Shown: positions 35,078-49,382, counted from the stretch's first letter. The stretch: DNA of 64,000 nt from Escherichia ruysiae (GCF_031323975.1 NZ_JAVIWS010000001.1:1364001-1428000), one strand, 5' to 3'. Translations and numbers: made by a program. The notes: generated from the letters alone by a model not told the origin.

Positions 35078-37738
35078 ATGAGTCAGCGAGGACTGGAAGC
35101 ACTACTGCGACCAAAATCGATTGCGGTAATTGGCGCATCGATGAAACCCAATCGCGCAGGTTACCTGATGATGCGTAACCTGCTGGCGGGAGGCTTTAAC
35201 GGACCGGTACTCCCGGTGACGCCAGCCTGGAAAGCGGTGTTGGGTGTGTTGGCCTGGCCGGATATTGCCAGCTTACCCTTTACACCCGACCTTGCGGTTT
35301 TATGTACCAATGCCAGCCGTAATCTTGCTCTTCTGGAAGAGCTCGGCGAGAAAGGCTGTAAAACCTGCATTATTCTTTCTGCACCGGCATCTCAACACGA
35401 AGATCTCCGCGCCTGCGCCTTGCGCCATAACATGCGCTTGCTAGGACCAAACAGTCTGGGCTTACTGGCTCCCTGGCAAGGTCTGAATGCCAGCTTTTCG
35501 CCTGTGCCGATTAAACGCGGCAAGCTGGCGTTTATTTCGCAATCGGCTGCCGTCTCCAACACCATCCTCGACTGGGCGCAACAGCGTGAGATGGGCTTTT
35601 CGTATTTTATTGCTCTCGGCGACAGCCTGGATATCGACGTTGATGAATTGCTCGACTATCTGGCGCGCGACAGTAAAACCAGTGCCATCCTGCTCTACCT
35701 CGAACAGTTAAGCGATGCGCGACGCTTTGTTTCGGCTGCCCGTAGCGCCTCGCGCAATAAACCGATTCTGGTGATTAAAAGCGGACGTAGCCCAGCGGCG
35801 CAACGTCTGTTGAACACCACGGCAGGAATGGATCCGGCGTGGGATGCAGCTATTCAGCGTGCAGGTTTATTACGAGTGCAGGACACTCACGAACTGTTTT
35901 CGGCGGTAGAAACCCTTAGCCATATGCGCCCGCTACGTGGCGACCGGCTGATGATAATCAGCAACGGTGCCGCGCCTGCCGCGCTGGCACTGGATGCCTT
36001 ATGGTCGCGCAATGGCAAGCTGGCAACGCTAAGTGAAGAGATTTGCCAGAAACTGCGCGATGCGCTGCCAGAACATGTTGCTATCTCTAACCCGCTCGAT
36101 CTGCGCGATGACGCCAGCAGCGAGCATTATGTCAAAACGCTGGATATTCTGTTTCACAGCCAGGATTTTGATGCGCTGATGGTTATTCATTCGCCCAGCG
36201 CCGCAGCGCCCGCAACAGAAAGTGCGCAAGCATTAATTGAAGCGGTAAAACATCACCCTCGCAGCAAGTATTTATCTCTGCTGACGAACTGGTGTGGAGA
36301 ACACTCCTCGCAAGAGGCACGACGTTTATTCAGCGAAGCCGGGCTGCCGACCTATCGAACGCCGGAAGGTACTATTACCGCTTTTATGCATATGGTGGAG
36401 TACCGACGTAATCAGAAGCAACTACGCGAAACGCCGGCGCTGCCCAGCAATCTGACCTCTAATACCGCAGAAGCGCATCTTCTGTTGCAACAGGCGATTG
36501 CCGAAGGGGCTACGTCGCTCGATACCCATGAAGTTCAGCCCATTCTGCAAGAGTATGGCATGAACACGCTCCCTACCTGGATTGCCAGTGATAGCACCGA
36601 AGCGGTGCATATTGCCGAACAGATTGGTTATCCGGTGGCACTGAAATTGCGTTCGCCGGATATTCCACATAAATCGGAAGTTCAGGGCGTCATGCTGTAC
36701 CTGCGTACAGCCAATGAAGTCCAGCAAGCGGCAAACGCTATTTTCGATCGCGTAAAAATGACCTGGCCGCAGGCGCGGGTCCACGGCCTGTTGGTGCAAA
36801 GTATGGCTAACCGTGCTGGCGCTCAGGAGTTGCGGGTTGTGGTTGAGCACGATCCGGTTTTCGGGCCGCTTATCATGCTGGGTGAAGGCGGTGTGGAGTG
36901 GCGTCCTGAAGATCAAGCCGTCGTCGCACTGCCGCCGCTGAATATGAACCTGGCCCGCTATCTGGTTATTCAGGGAATCAAAAGTAAAAAGATTCGTGCG
37001 CGCAGTGCGCTACGCCCATTAGATGTTGCAGGCCTGAGCCAGCTTCTGGTGCAGGTTTCCAACTTGATTGTCGATTGCCCGGAAATTCAGCGTCTGGATA
37101 TTCATCCTTTGCTGGCTTCTGGCAGTGAATTTACCGCGCTGGATGTCACGCTGGATATCGCGCCGTTTGAAGGCGATAACGAGAGTCGGCTGGCAGTGCG
37201 CCCTTATCCGCATCAGCTGGAAGAATGGGTAGAATTGAAAAACGGTGAACGCTGCTTGTTCCGCCCGATTTTGCCAGAAGATGAGCCACAACTTCAGCAA
37301 TTCATTTCGCGAGTCACCAAAGAAGATCTTTATTACCGCTACTTTAGCGAGATCAACGAATTTACCCATGAAGATTTAGCCAACATGACACAGATCGACT
37401 ACGATCGGGAAATGGCGTTTGTAGCGGTACGACGTATTGATCAAACGGAAGAGATCCTCGGCGTCACGCGTGCGATTTCCGATCCTGATAACATCGATGC
37501 CGAATTTGCTGTACTGGTTCGCTCGGATCTCAAAGGGTTAGGCTTAGGTCGACGCTTAATGGAAAAGTTGATTACCTATACGCGAGATCACGGACTACAA
37601 CGTCTGAATGGTATTACGATGCCAAACAATCGTGGCATGGTGGCGCTAGCCCGCAAGCTCGGGTTTAACGTTGATATCCAGCTCGAAGAGGGGATCGTTG
37701 GGCTTACGCTAAATCTTGCCCAGCGCGAGGAATCATGA
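35078..37738 (+). CDS. patZ: Protein lysine acetyltransferase PatZ
   Basis: PatZ (YfiQ, Pka) acetylates and so silences acetyl-CoA synthetase and other proteins. The 886 residues are laid out as an ADP-forming acyl-CoA synthetase-like region (CoA-binding domain 1-130, ligase domain to about 450, ATP-grasp about 470-690) followed by a C-terminal GNAT domain (about 720-880) with the acetyl-CoA loop LKGLGLGRRLMEKL. The synthetase part is thought to be a sensor rather than an enzyme. A 10-codon ORF overlaps its stop. Confidence 0.96.
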   Translation: MSQRGLEALLRPKSIAVIGASMKPNRAGYLMMRNLLAGGFNGPVLPVTPAWKAVLGVLAWPDIASLPFTPDLAVLCTNASRNLALLEELGEKGCKTCIILSAPASQHEDLRACALRHNMRLLGPNSLGLLAPWQGLNASFSPVPIKRGKLAFISQSAAVSNTILDWAQQREMGFSYFIALGDSLDIDVDELLDYLARDSKTSAILLYLEQLSDARRFVSAARSASRNKPILVIKSGRSPAAQRLLNTTAGMDPAWDAAIQRAGLLRVQDTHELFSAVETLSHMRPLRGDRLMIISNGAAPAALALDALWSRNGKLATLSEEICQKLRDALPEHVAISNPLDLRDDASSEHYVKTLDILFHSQDFDALMVIHSPSAAAPATESAQALIEAVKHHPRSKYLSLLTNWCGEHSSQEARRLFSEAGLPTYRTPEGTITAFMHMVEYRRNQKQLRETPALPSNLTSNTAEAHLLLQQAIAEGATSLDTHEVQPILQEYGMNTLPTWIASDSTEAVHIAEQIGYPVALKLRSPDIPHKSEVQGVMLYLRTANEVQQAANAIFDRVKMTWPQARVHGLLVQSMANRAGAQELRVVVEHDPVFGPLIMLGEGGVEWRPEDQAVVALPPLNMNLARYLVIQGIKSKKIRARSALRPLDVAGLSQLLVQVSNLIVDCPEIQRLDIHPLLASGSEFTALDVTLDIAPFEGDNESRLAVRPYPHQLEEWVELKNGERCLFRPILPEDEPQLQQFISRVTKEDLYYRYFSEINEFTHEDLANMTQIDYDREMAFVAVRRIDQTEEILGVTRAISDPDNIDAEFAVLVRSDLKGLGLGRRLMEKLITYTRDHGLQRLNGITMPNNRGMVALARKLGFNVDIQLEEGIVGLTLNLAQREES

Positions 37739-37767
37739 GTAAGGTACTGGAAATGTTGACCACTTAA
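37735..37767 (+). CDS. Candidate 10-residue ORF overlapping the patZ stop
   Basis: ATG inside the patZ stop (ATGA) opens MSKVLEMLTT, then TAA. GAGGAA lies upstream at a usable distance, inside the last patZ codons. Translational coupling is possible, but an ORF this short can arise by chance and I know of no described product. Confidence 0.22.
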   Translation: MSKVLEMLTT

Positions 37768-37826
37768 TCGGGACTGGTGTTATTATTGCCCGCTTATGTC
37801 GTCTGCATTGCACAGAGGACCCTTCA

Positions 37827-37868
37827 ATGAACAGAGAAGAAATGCACTGTGATGTTGTCAAAATTTAA
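37827..37868 (+). CDS. pssL: Leader peptide PssL overlapping the pssA start
   Basis: A 13-codon ORF, MNREEMHCDVVKI, has a strong AGAGGA ribosome site and runs past the pssA start in another frame, so its stop lies 14 bases inside pssA. It matches the small protein I remember as PssL in E. coli. The arrangement implies that ribosomes translating the leader either compete with or deliver ribosomes to pssA. The function of the peptide itself is unknown. Confidence 0.75.
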   Translation: MNREEMHCDVVKI

Positions 37869-39207
37869 GCGTAATAAACATCAACAACACCTTGCCCAAC
37901 TACCCAAGATTTCTCAATCAGTTGATGATGTCGATTTCTTTTACGCTCCCGCCGACTTCCGGGAGACGCTGCTGGAAAAAATAGCCAGCGCGAAGCAGCG
38001 CATTTGCATTGTCGCCCTGTATCTCGAACAGGATGACGGTGGCAAAGGCATTCTGAACGCGTTGTATGAGGCTAAAAGGCAGCGTCCGGAACTGGATGTG
38101 CGGGTGCTGGTCGACTGGCATCGTGCACAACGTGGACGCATTGGCGCTGCGGCATCTAACACTAACGCTGACTGGTACTGCCGCATGGCGCAGGAAAATC
38201 CGGGCGTAGATGTTCCGGTTTATGGCGTTCCAATCAATACCCGTGAAGCCCTTGGTGTTCTGCACTTTAAAGGCTTTATCATCGACGATAGCGTACTTTA
38301 TAGCGGTGCCAGCCTGAACGATGTTTACCTGCATCAGCACGATAAATATCGCTACGACCGTTATCATCTGATCCGTAACCGTAAGATGTCAGACATTATG
38401 TTTGAATGGGTTACACAGAATATTATGAATGGTCGCGGCGTTAATCGTCTGGATGATGTTAATCGCCCAAAAAGTCCGGAAATCAAGAACGACATTCGCC
38501 TGTTCCGCCAGGAGCTGCGTGATGCCGCTTATCATTTCCAGGGCGATGCCGACAACGATCAGCTTTCCGTAACGCCGTTGGTAGGTCTGGGGAAATCGAG
38601 TCTGTTGAACAAGACCATTTTCCATCTTATGCCTTGTGCCGAGCAGAAACTAACCATCTGCACCCCCTACTTCAACCTGCCAGCAATCCTTGTGCGCAAT
38701 ATCATCCAGTTGCTGCGCGAAGGGAAAAAGGTCGAAATTATTGTTGGTGATAAAACCGCGAATGACTTCTACATTCCGGAAGATGAACCTTTCAAGATAA
38801 TTGGCGCACTGCCTTATCTTTATGAGATCAATCTGCGTCGCTTCCTGAGCCGTTTGCAGTATTACGTCAATACTGACCAGTTAGTGGTTCGGTTATGGAA
38901 AGATGACGACAACACCTATCACCTGAAAGGGATGTGGGTTGATGATAAGTGGATGCTGGTAACCGGTAATAACCTGAACCCACGCGCCTGGCGTCTGGAT
39001 CTGGAAAACGCCATTTTGATCCACGATCCGCAACTGGAGCTTGCACCACAGCGTGAGAAAGAACTGGAGCTGATCCGCGAGCATACTACCATCGTTAAGC
39101 ACTACCGCGATCTGCAAAGTATTGCCGATTATCCGGTGAAGGTTCGCAAACTTATCCGCCGTTTGCGCCGTATCCGCATCGACCGATTAATTAGCCGCAT
39201 CCTGTAA
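37852..39207 (+). CDS. pssA: Phosphatidylserine synthase
   Basis: PssA condenses CDP-diacylglycerol and serine, committing phospholipid synthesis to phosphatidylethanolamine. The 451-residue protein belongs to the phospholipase D superfamily with two HKD motifs: H138-x-K140-x4-D145 in VLHFKGFIIDD and a second in YHLKGMWVDD. The C-terminus is strongly basic (RKLIRRLRRIRIDR), fitting peripheral membrane and ribosome binding. The ATG at 37852 gives the known N-terminus MLSKFKRNKH; a GTG one codon earlier is also in frame. The native ribosome site is weak and the start lies inside pssL. Confidence 0.97.
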   Translation: MLSKFKRNKHQQHLAQLPKISQSVDDVDFFYAPADFRETLLEKIASAKQRICIVALYLEQDDGGKGILNALYEAKRQRPELDVRVLVDWHRAQRGRIGAAASNTNADWYCRMAQENPGVDVPVYGVPINTREALGVLHFKGFIIDDSVLYSGASLNDVYLHQHDKYRYDRYHLIRNRKMSDIMFEWVTQNIMNGRGVNRLDDVNRPKSPEIKNDIRLFRQELRDAAYHFQGDADNDQLSVTPLVGLGKSSLLNKTIFHLMPCAEQKLTICTPYFNLPAILVRNIIQLLREGKKVEIIVGDKTANDFYIPEDEPFKIIGALPYLYEINLRRFLSRLQYYVNTDQLVVRLWKDDDNTYHLKGMWVDDKWMLVTGNNLNPRAWRLDLENAILIHDPQLELAPQREKELELIREHTTIVKHYRDLQSIADYPVKVRKLIRRLRRIRIDRLISRIL

Positions 39208-39211
39208 TCAC

Positions 39212-39240
39212 AACCCCGTCCTGTACGGGGTTTGTTTTTT
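39212..39240 (+). terminator. Terminator of pssA
   Basis: Stem AACCCCGT/ACGGGGTT followed by TGTTTTTT, four bases after the pssA stop. yfiM begins just beyond. Confidence 0.85.
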
Positions 39241-39252
39241 GGAGGCCACGTT

Positions 39253-39576
39253 TTGCGTATTCTTTTTGTCTGTTCGCTATTGTTACTTTCTGGATGCAGC
39301 CACATGGCTAACGATAGCTGGAGCGGGCAGGATAAAGCTCAACACTTTATCGCCTCGGCGATGCTTTCTGCCGCCGGAAATGAATACGCACAGCATCAGG
39401 GAATGAGCTCTGACCGTAGCGCCACGTTCGGGCTGATGTTCTCTGTAGGGCTGGGCGCGTCAAAAGAACTTTGGGATAGCCGCCCTGAAGGGAGCGGCTG
39501 GAGCTGGAAAGATTTTGCCTGGGATATCGCCGGTGCAAGCACCGGCTATACCATCTGGCAACTGGCGCATCACTAA
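39253..39576 (+). CDS. yfiM: Small lipoprotein YfiM
   Basis: A conserved protein of unknown function. The 107 residues start at TTG with GGAGG seven bases upstream and open with a lipoprotein signal peptide ([14 protein letters not shown]; lipidated Cys about 15). The mature part contains [19 protein letters not shown] and a C-terminal amphipathic region, the YfiM/DUF2279 type pattern. The first in-frame codons upstream lie in the pssA terminator. Its last four bases overlap the end of convergent kgtP. Confidence 0.85.
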   Translation: MRILFVCSLLLLSGCSHMANDSWSGQDKAQHFIASAMLSAAGNEYAQHQGMSSDRSATFGLMFSVGLGASKELWDSRPEGSGWSWKDFAWDIAGASTGYTIWQLAHH

Positions 39577-40871
39577 AGACGCATTCCCTTCCCTTTGCGA
39601 TGCAATGTTAGTGAAACCAGAAATGCAATAACTGACATAAAGGTGACATACCAGAAGAAGGCTGTTTCCATTCCTACCGATTTCAACGATAACGCTACAT
39701 ACTCTGCGGAGCCACCAAATATAGCATTGGCGACTGCATATGACAGACCAACGCCTAATGCGCGAACCTGTGCCGGGAACATCTCAGCCTTCAGTATTCC
39801 ACTGATTGAAGTATAAAAACTCACTATCAGCAGGGCGCACATCACCAGACCAAAAGCGGCATAAGGAGAGGAAACGTTCTGCAATGCTGAAAGAATCGGA
39901 ACGGTAAAAATGGCTGCCAGAGAACCGAAACATAACATTGAAGTTCGGCGGCCAATCTTATCCGACAGTGCCCCAATGAGCGGCTGGATGAGCATAAATA
40001 CAAACAGTGCTGCTGTCATAATGCCGCTTGCTACGTTTGCGTGCATTCCCGCAGTATTCACCAGATACTTCTGCATGTAAGTGGTGAAGGTATAGAAACA
40101 AAGGGAGCCCGCAGCGGTAAAACCGAGAACCATGATGAATGCTCGGCGATTGCGCCATAATCCTTTCAGAGATCCAGCTTCTTTTAAAGCGCGTGTTTCT
40201 TGTTGTGAAGTTTCATCCAATTGACGGCGTAACCACAACGCTACAACAGCTAACACAGCTCCTAACGCAAAAGGAATACGCCATCCCCACTCTCTGAGTG
40301 CAGCGTCTTCCATGGTGTGTTGTAAAACCACGACAACCAGTAGGGCTAGCAGTTGTCCGCCGATCAACGTGACATACTGAAATGAAGCATAAAAACCTTT
40401 ACGACCTTCTACTGCGACTTCACTCATATAGGTGGCGCTGGTGCCATATTCTCCGCCAACGGATAATCCCTGAAATAAACGCGCGAGAAGCAATAATGCC
40501 GGAGCCCACGTACCGATTGTTTCATAACCAGGCAAACAGGCGATTACCAGTGAGCCGAAACACATCATACACACCGATAACAGCATCGATTTTTTACGAC
40601 CATGTTTATCGGCTATGCGTCCAAATAGCCAACCGCCTATTGGGCGCATCAGGAATCCCGCAGCAAAAACACCGGCTGTTTGCAGTAGTTGAGTAGTCGT
40701 GTTCCCAGAAGGGAAGAAGATGTGGGCGAAGTAGAGTGAACAGAACGAGTAGACATAGAAATCGAACCACTCGACCAGATTACCTGAAGAGGCCCCCACA
40801 ATTGCCCAAATGCGGCGACGAGTATCACTACTTGTCAGTTTGCCGTCTGCCGTTACAGTGCTTTCTGCCAT
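39573..40871 (-). CDS. kgtP: 2-oxoglutarate:proton symporter
   Basis: KgtP imports 2-oxoglutarate across the inner membrane with protons. The 432 residues form a 12-helix major facilitator protein of the metabolite:H+ symporter family, with [19 protein letters not shown] in the loop 2-3 signature and a repeat [10 protein letters not shown] in loop 8-9. It is convergent with yfiM and transcribed away from the rrnG end; an imperfect palindrome upstream at 40953-40972 may be its operator. Confidence 0.95.
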   Translation of the reverse strand: MAESTVTADGKLTSSDTRRRIWAIVGASSGNLVEWFDFYVYSFCSLYFAHIFFPSGNTTTQLLQTAGVFAAGFLMRPIGGWLFGRIADKHGRKKSMLLSVCMMCFGSLVIACLPGYETIGTWAPALLLLARLFQGLSVGGEYGTSATYMSEVAVEGRKGFYASFQYVTLIGGQLLALLVVVVLQHTMEDAALREWGWRIPFALGAVLAVVALWLRRQLDETSQQETRALKEAGSLKGLWRNRRAFIMVLGFTAAGSLCFYTFTTYMQKYLVNTAGMHANVASGIMTAALFVFMLIQPLIGALSDKIGRRTSMLCFGSLAAIFTVPILSALQNVSSPYAAFGLVMCALLIVSFYTSISGILKAEMFPAQVRALGVGLSYAVANAIFGGSAEYVALSLKSVGMETAFFWYVTFMSVIAFLVSLTLHRKGKGMRL

Positions 40872-40952
40872 GCCACTATTTCTCCTGCCCTAATCCGATG
40901 CTTTGTCGGTTGCTGTTGTTTATTTTTTTAGTAAATAAAATGTTATACATTT

Positions 40953-40972
40953 GTTGTGTATCATTATACAAC
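40953..40972. promoter_or_regulatory. Imperfect palindrome upstream of kgtP
   Basis: GTTGTGTATC facing ATTATACAAC gives near twofold symmetry with GTTGT/ACAAC ends, 82 bp upstream of the kgtP start. It looks like an operator but fits no regulator I can name. Confidence 0.3.
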
Positions 40973-41120
40973 CTTAACCATGAATTTAGTTAGCAGGAAA
41001 ATGGTTATTGAGGATCTTAACGATAGATTTCTGGTAAAGGGGACGTATGGAAGTGGGCAAATTGGGGAAGCCGTATTTGCTGGCGTATGTGGAGGAATAA
41101 TGCGCGGTTTCCCCCTACCG

Positions 41121-41164
41121 TGCCTGCGTAGACCGGACAAGACGCGCCAGCGTCGCATCCGGCA
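41121..41164. repeat. REP-like element downstream of rrnG
   Basis: TGCCTGCGTAGACCGG facing CGTCGCATCCGGCA around a GC-rich centre is REP-type sequence, between kgtP and the rrnG terminator. Confidence 0.7.
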
Positions 41165-41181
41165 TTTTTTTGCACCAACGC

Positions 41182-41208
41182 AAAAAGGCCATCCTTACGG
41201 ATGGCCTT
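41182..41208 (-). terminator. rrnG terminator
   Basis: Minus-strand stem AAGGCCATCC/GGATGGCCTT followed by TTTTTG, just past the 5S gene. It resembles the T1-type terminator of other rrn operons. Confidence 0.88.
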
Positions 41209-41220
41209 CTGCTTTATCTG

Positions 41221-41340
41221 ATGCCTGGCAGTTCCCTACTCTCGCATGGGGAGACCCCACACTACCATCGGCGCTACGGCGTTTCACTTCTGAGTTCGGC
41301 ATGGGGTCAGGTGGGACCACCGCGCTACGGCCGCCAGGCA
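41221..41340 (-). rRNA. rrfG: 5S ribosomal RNA
   Basis: The minus strand reads TGCCTGGCGGCCGTAGCGCG to GGGAACTGCCAGGCAT, 120 nt, with the ends pairing as expected. The GCC variant at positions 11-13 is one of the known E. coli 5S types. It is the last gene of rrnG; no distal tRNA follows. Confidence 0.98.
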
Positions 41341-41436
41341 AATTCTGTTTATCAACACGTCTTATTCCGACCTGTCGATTTAATCTGTATCAGGCTGAAA
41401 ATCTTCTCTCATCCGCCAAAACACCTTCGGCGTTGT

Positions 41437-44343
<2,907 letters not shown>

Positions 44344-44451
44344 TCACAACCCGAAGATGTTTCGTAAAACACCATCGTGTTGCGAAAATTTGAGAGACTC
44401 ACGAATAATCTTTCGACTATTCAGTGTTTCAATTTTCAGCTTGATCCAGAT

Positions 44452-44463
44452 TTTTAAAGAGCA
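44452..44463 (-). promoter_or_regulatory. boxA antitermination sequence in the 16S-23S spacer
   Basis: Minus-strand TGCTCTTTAAAA, the spacer boxA used by the NusB/NusE antitermination complex to continue into 23S. Confidence 0.75.
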
Positions 44464-44536
44464 AATATCTCAAACATCACTCGTAAGTGAGTTTTGAGAT
44501 ATTAAGGCAGGTGACTTTCACTCACAAACCAGCAAG

Positions 44537-44612
44537 TGGCGTCCCCTAGGGGATTCGAACCCCTGTTACCGCCGTGAAAGGGCGGTGTCCTGGGCCTCTA
44601 GACGAAGGGGAC
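44537..44612 (-). tRNA. gltW: tRNA-Glu (anticodon TTC)
   Basis: The 76-nt minus-strand sequence starts GTCCCCTTCGTCTAGAGG and ends with encoded CCA. The anticodon stem-loop CCGCCCTTTCACGGCGG carries TTC at 44576-44578, and the acceptor stem pairs GTCCCCT with AGGGGAC. A single tRNA-Glu in the spacer is typical of rrnB, rrnC, rrnE and rrnG; the location beside clpB identifies rrnG. Confidence 0.98.
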
Positions 44613-44697
44613 GTATCAGTCTGCTTCGCAAGACGCCTTGCTTTTCACTTTCTATCAGACAATCTGTGTGAGCACTTCAAAGAACGCTTCTTTAAGG

Positions 44698-46239
<1,542 letters not shown>

Positions 46240-46371
46240 AAAAGTTTGATGCTCAAAGAATTAAACTTCGTAATGAATTACGTGTTCACTCTTGAGACTT
46301 GGTATTCATTTATCGTCTTGCGACGTTAAGAATCCGTATCTTCGAGTGCCCACACAGATTGTCTGATAAAT

Positions 46372-46383
46372 TGTTAAAGAGCA
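46372..46383 (-). promoter_or_regulatory. boxA antitermination sequence in the rrnG leader
   Basis: Minus-strand TGCTCTTTAACA, identical to the rrn leader boxA, 133 bp upstream of 16S. Confidence 0.88.
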
Positions 46384-46420
46384 GTGCCGCTTCGCTTTTT
46401 CTCAGCGGCGCGGGGTGTGC

Positions 46421-46448
46421 ATAATACGCTTTCCCGCCACAGAGTCAA
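46421..46448 (-). promoter_or_regulatory. rrnG promoter P2
   Basis: Minus-strand TTGACT, 16-bp spacer, TATTAT, with a GC-rich discriminator after it, as in other rrn P2 promoters. Confidence 0.85.
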
Positions 46449-46537
46449 GCATTTTTTGCTTTTCTCTGTTGAGATTCTCAGGAGAACCCCGCTGACCCGG
46501 CGGCGTGTTTGCCGTTGTTCCGTGTCAGTGGTGGCGC

Positions 46538-46565
46538 ATTATAGGGAGTTATTCCGGCCTGACAA
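46538..46565 (-). promoter_or_regulatory. rrnG promoter P1
   Basis: Minus-strand TTGTCA, 16-bp spacer, perfect TATAAT and a GC-rich discriminator (GCGCCACC), the arrangement behind stringent and NTP-sensing control. AT-rich DNA with A/T tracts lies upstream as an UP element, and Fis sites are expected there; P1 and P2 are about 117 bp apart. Confidence 0.88.
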
Positions 46566-46648
46566 GCGAAAAATAAAAAAACTTTATCGTTCGCTCATTT
46601 TTCAAGCAAAACATCTTAAATATAGTCTTTTCCGTCTAACTTATAGAC

Positions 46649-46674
46649 AAAAACGAGCCCCGAAGGGCTCGTTT
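46649..46674 (-). terminator. Terminator of clpB
   Basis: Stem AACGAGCCC/GGGCTCGTT with a TTCG-type loop and TTTTTG after it, beginning six bases past the clpB stop. Confidence 0.88.
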
Positions 46675-46679
46675 TATCA

Positions 46680-49253
46680 TTACTGGACGGCGACAATCCG
46701 GTCTTCATTAACTTCCAGGCGAATAACTTTACCCGGAACCAATTCACCAGATAGTATTTGCTGTGCCAGCGGGTTTTCGATCTGCTGCTGGATAGCACGT
46801 TTCAGAGGACGAGCACCATAGACCGGATCGTAACCGTTCTCGCTCAGCAGTTTCAGCGCCTCGTCAGAAATGTGGATTTCATAACCACGTTCTTCCAGAC
46901 GTTTGTACAGACGTTTCAACTGAATCTGCGCAATCGACGCAATGTGCTGTTCACCCAGCGGATGGAAGACCACCACTTCATCGATACGGTTAATGAATTC
47001 CGGACGGAAGTTATGGCTCACCACACCGAGCACCAGCTCTTTCATGTGTGCATAATCCAGTTCACCAAAGCGTTCCTGAATCAAATCGGAACCGAGGTTA
47101 GAGGTCATAATGACCACCGTATTGCGGAAGTCGACCGTTCTCCCCTGCCCGTCAGTCAGACGCCCATCATCCAGTACCTGTAACAGAATGTTGAAAACAT
47201 CCGGATGCGCTTTTTCCACTTCATCCAGCAGGATGACGGAATACGGACGACGACGCACCGCTTCGGTCAGGTAGCCACCTTCCTCATAACCGACATATCC
47301 CGGAGGCGCACCAACCAGACGAGACACCGAGTGTTTCTCCATAAACTCGGACATATCGATACGGACCATCGCCTCGTCGCTATCAAACATAAAGTTCGCC
47401 AGCGCCTTACAAAGCTCAGTTTTCCCCACACCAGTTGGGCCGAGGAACAGGAATGAACCAATCGGGCGATTTGGATCCGCCAGCCCCGCACGGCTACGAC
47501 GAATAGCGTTAGATACCGCATCAACCGCTTCGTTCTGACCAATAACGCGATGGTGCAGTTCTTGCTCCATACGCAGCAGTTTTTCGCGCTCGCTTTCCAT
47601 CATGCGAGAAACCGGAATCCCAGTCCAACGCGCCAGCACTTCAGCAATTTCGGCGTCGGTCACTTTATTACGCAACAGACGCATAGTTTTGCCTTCGAGC
47701 TGCGTTGCGGCTTCCAGTTGCTTTTCCAGTTCTGGGATTTTGCCGTATTGCAGTTCAGACATCCGCGCCAGGTCACCTACACGGCGAGCCTGTTCAATAG
47801 CGATTTTCGCCTGTTCCAGTTCTGCTTTAATGGTCTGTGTACCAGAAAGCGATGCTTTCTCTGCTTTCCACTCTTCTTCTAACTCGGAGTACTGACGTTC
47901 TTTGTCGCTCAGTTCTTCGTTGAGCATATCCAGGCGTTTTTTACTGGCTTCATCAGACTCTTTCATTAACGCCTGTTGTTCCAGTTTGAGCTGGATGATA
48001 CGACGATCGAGTCGGTCGAGTTCTTCTGGTTTTGAGTCAATCTGCATACGAATGCTGGATGCTGCTTCATCGATCAGGTCGATGGCTTTATCCGGCAGTT
48101 GACGGTCAGCAATGTAGCGATGAGACAACGTCGCCGCTGCAACAATTGCCGGGTCAGTAATTTGCACATGGTGGTGCAGTTCGTAACGTTCTTTCAGGCC
48201 ACGCAGAATAGCAATGGTGTCTTCCACCGTTGGCTCGGCGACAAATACTTTCTGGAAGCGACGTTCCAGCGCAGCATCTTTTTCGATGTACTGGCGATAT
48301 TCGTCCAGCGTCGTGGCACCCACGCAGTGCAGTTCACCACGAGCCAACGCCGGTTTCAGCATGTTCCCGGCGTCCATTGCGCCATCGGCTTTACCCGCGC
48401 CGACCATAGTATGTAATTCGTCGATAAACAGGATGACGTTGCCTTCCTGTTTAGCGAGATCGTTCAGTACGCCTTTTAATCGTTCCTCAAACTCACCGCG
48501 ATATTTTGCCCCGGCCACCAGCGCGCCCATATCCAGCGCCAGTACGCGGCGGCCTTTCAGCCCTTCAGGCACTTCGCCATTGATAATACGCTGCGCCAGA
48601 CCTTCAACGATGGCAGTCTTACCAACGCCAGGTTCACCAATCAGCACCGGGTTATTTTTAGTACGACGTTGCAGTACCTGAATGGTACGGCGAATTTCTT
48701 CATCACGACCAATCACCGGATCGAGTTTGCCCTGTTCGGCACGTTCGGTAAGGTCGATGGTGTATTTTTTCAAAGCCTGACGTTGGTCTTCGGCTCCTTG
48801 ATCGTTCACGCTTTCACCTCCACGCATTTGTTCAATCGCTTGAGTAATGTTGGCGGTGGTCGCCCCTGCTGCTTTCAGGATGTCGGCCAGCGTGCCGCGA
48901 GACTCAAGTGCCGCCAGAACGAACAGTTCTGACGAAATAAAATTATCACCACGTTTTTGCGCCAGCTTGTCGCAAAGATTAAGAACGCGCACCAGATCCT
49001 GTGAAGGCTGGACATCGCCACCCGTACCTTCAACCTGCGGTAAACGATTTAATGCCTGATTGATATCTGTGCGCAACTGGCCAGCATTAATGCCAGCGGA
49101 TGTTAATAAAGGGCTAACCGAACCCCCTTCCTGATTCAGCAGGGCGCTCATTAAATGAAGTGGTTCGATGAATTGGTTGTCGTGCCCGAGTGCAAGTGAT
49201 TGGGCATCGGCAAGAGCAAGCTGGAATTTATTAGTAAGACGATCCAGACGCAT
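46680..49253 (-). CDS. clpB: Disaggregase chaperone ClpB
   Basis: ClpB extracts polypeptides from aggregates with DnaK. The 857 residues have an N-terminal double Clp repeat (1-145), nucleotide-binding domain 1 with Walker A GEPGVGKT (206-213), the coiled-coil middle domain (about 410-520, highly charged) and domain 2 with GPTGVGKT and GYVGYEEGG pore loop. The ATG at 49253 follows GGGAGGAG; a frame four codons longer has no better signal. Codon 149 is a GTG with its own GGAGGTG, the start of the short ClpB form. A sigma32 promoter lies upstream. Confidence 0.98.
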   Translation of the reverse strand: MRLDRLTNKFQLALADAQSLALGHDNQFIEPLHLMSALLNQEGGSVSPLLTSAGINAGQLRTDINQALNRLPQVEGTGGDVQPSQDLVRVLNLCDKLAQKRGDNFISSELFVLAALESRGTLADILKAAGATTANITQAIEQMRGGESVNDQGAEDQRQALKKYTIDLTERAEQGKLDPVIGRDEEIRRTIQVLQRRTKNNPVLIGEPGVGKTAIVEGLAQRIINGEVPEGLKGRRVLALDMGALVAGAKYRGEFEERLKGVLNDLAKQEGNVILFIDELHTMVGAGKADGAMDAGNMLKPALARGELHCVGATTLDEYRQYIEKDAALERRFQKVFVAEPTVEDTIAILRGLKERYELHHHVQITDPAIVAAATLSHRYIADRQLPDKAIDLIDEAASSIRMQIDSKPEELDRLDRRIIQLKLEQQALMKESDEASKKRLDMLNEELSDKERQYSELEEEWKAEKASLSGTQTIKAELEQAKIAIEQARRVGDLARMSELQYGKIPELEKQLEAATQLEGKTMRLLRNKVTDAEIAEVLARWTGIPVSRMMESEREKLLRMEQELHHRVIGQNEAVDAVSNAIRRSRAGLADPNRPIGSFLFLGPTGVGKTELCKALANFMFDSDEAMVRIDMSEFMEKHSVSRLVGAPPGYVGYEEGGYLTEAVRRRPYSVILLDEVEKAHPDVFNILLQVLDDGRLTDGQGRTVDFRNTVVIMTSNLGSDLIQERFGELDYAHMKELVLGVVSHNFRPEFINRIDEVVVFHPLGEQHIASIAQIQLKRLYKRLEERGYEIHISDEALKLLSENGYDPVYGARPLKRAIQQQIENPLAQQILSGELVPGKVIRLEVNEDRIVAVQ
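48807..48821 (-). promoter_or_regulatory. Internal ribosome site and GTG start of short ClpB
   Basis: Minus-strand GGAGGTG lies five bases before the in-frame GTG codon 149 (48807-48809). Starting here gives the known roughly 79-kDa ClpB lacking the N-terminal domain. Confidence 0.8.
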
Positions 49254-49292
49254 AACTCCTCCCATAACGGATCAAAGTTGCTACTGGAGATT

Positions 49293-49320
49293 AAATGAGG
49301 TCATCCCTCAATTATTCAAG
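49293..49320 (-). promoter_or_regulatory. Sigma32 heat-shock promoter of clpB
   Basis: Minus-strand CTTGAA, 14-bp spacer and CCTCATTT resemble the sigma32 consensus CTTGAA-N13/14-CCCCATNT. The transcript's leader overlaps the sRNA candidate RyfD reported between clpB and yfiH. Confidence 0.82.
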
Positions 49321-49382
49321 GTTATTGACCAGATTAATGTGAAAAGAAAATCACGCGTACCGGATCGTCTTGATTCTTTAGG

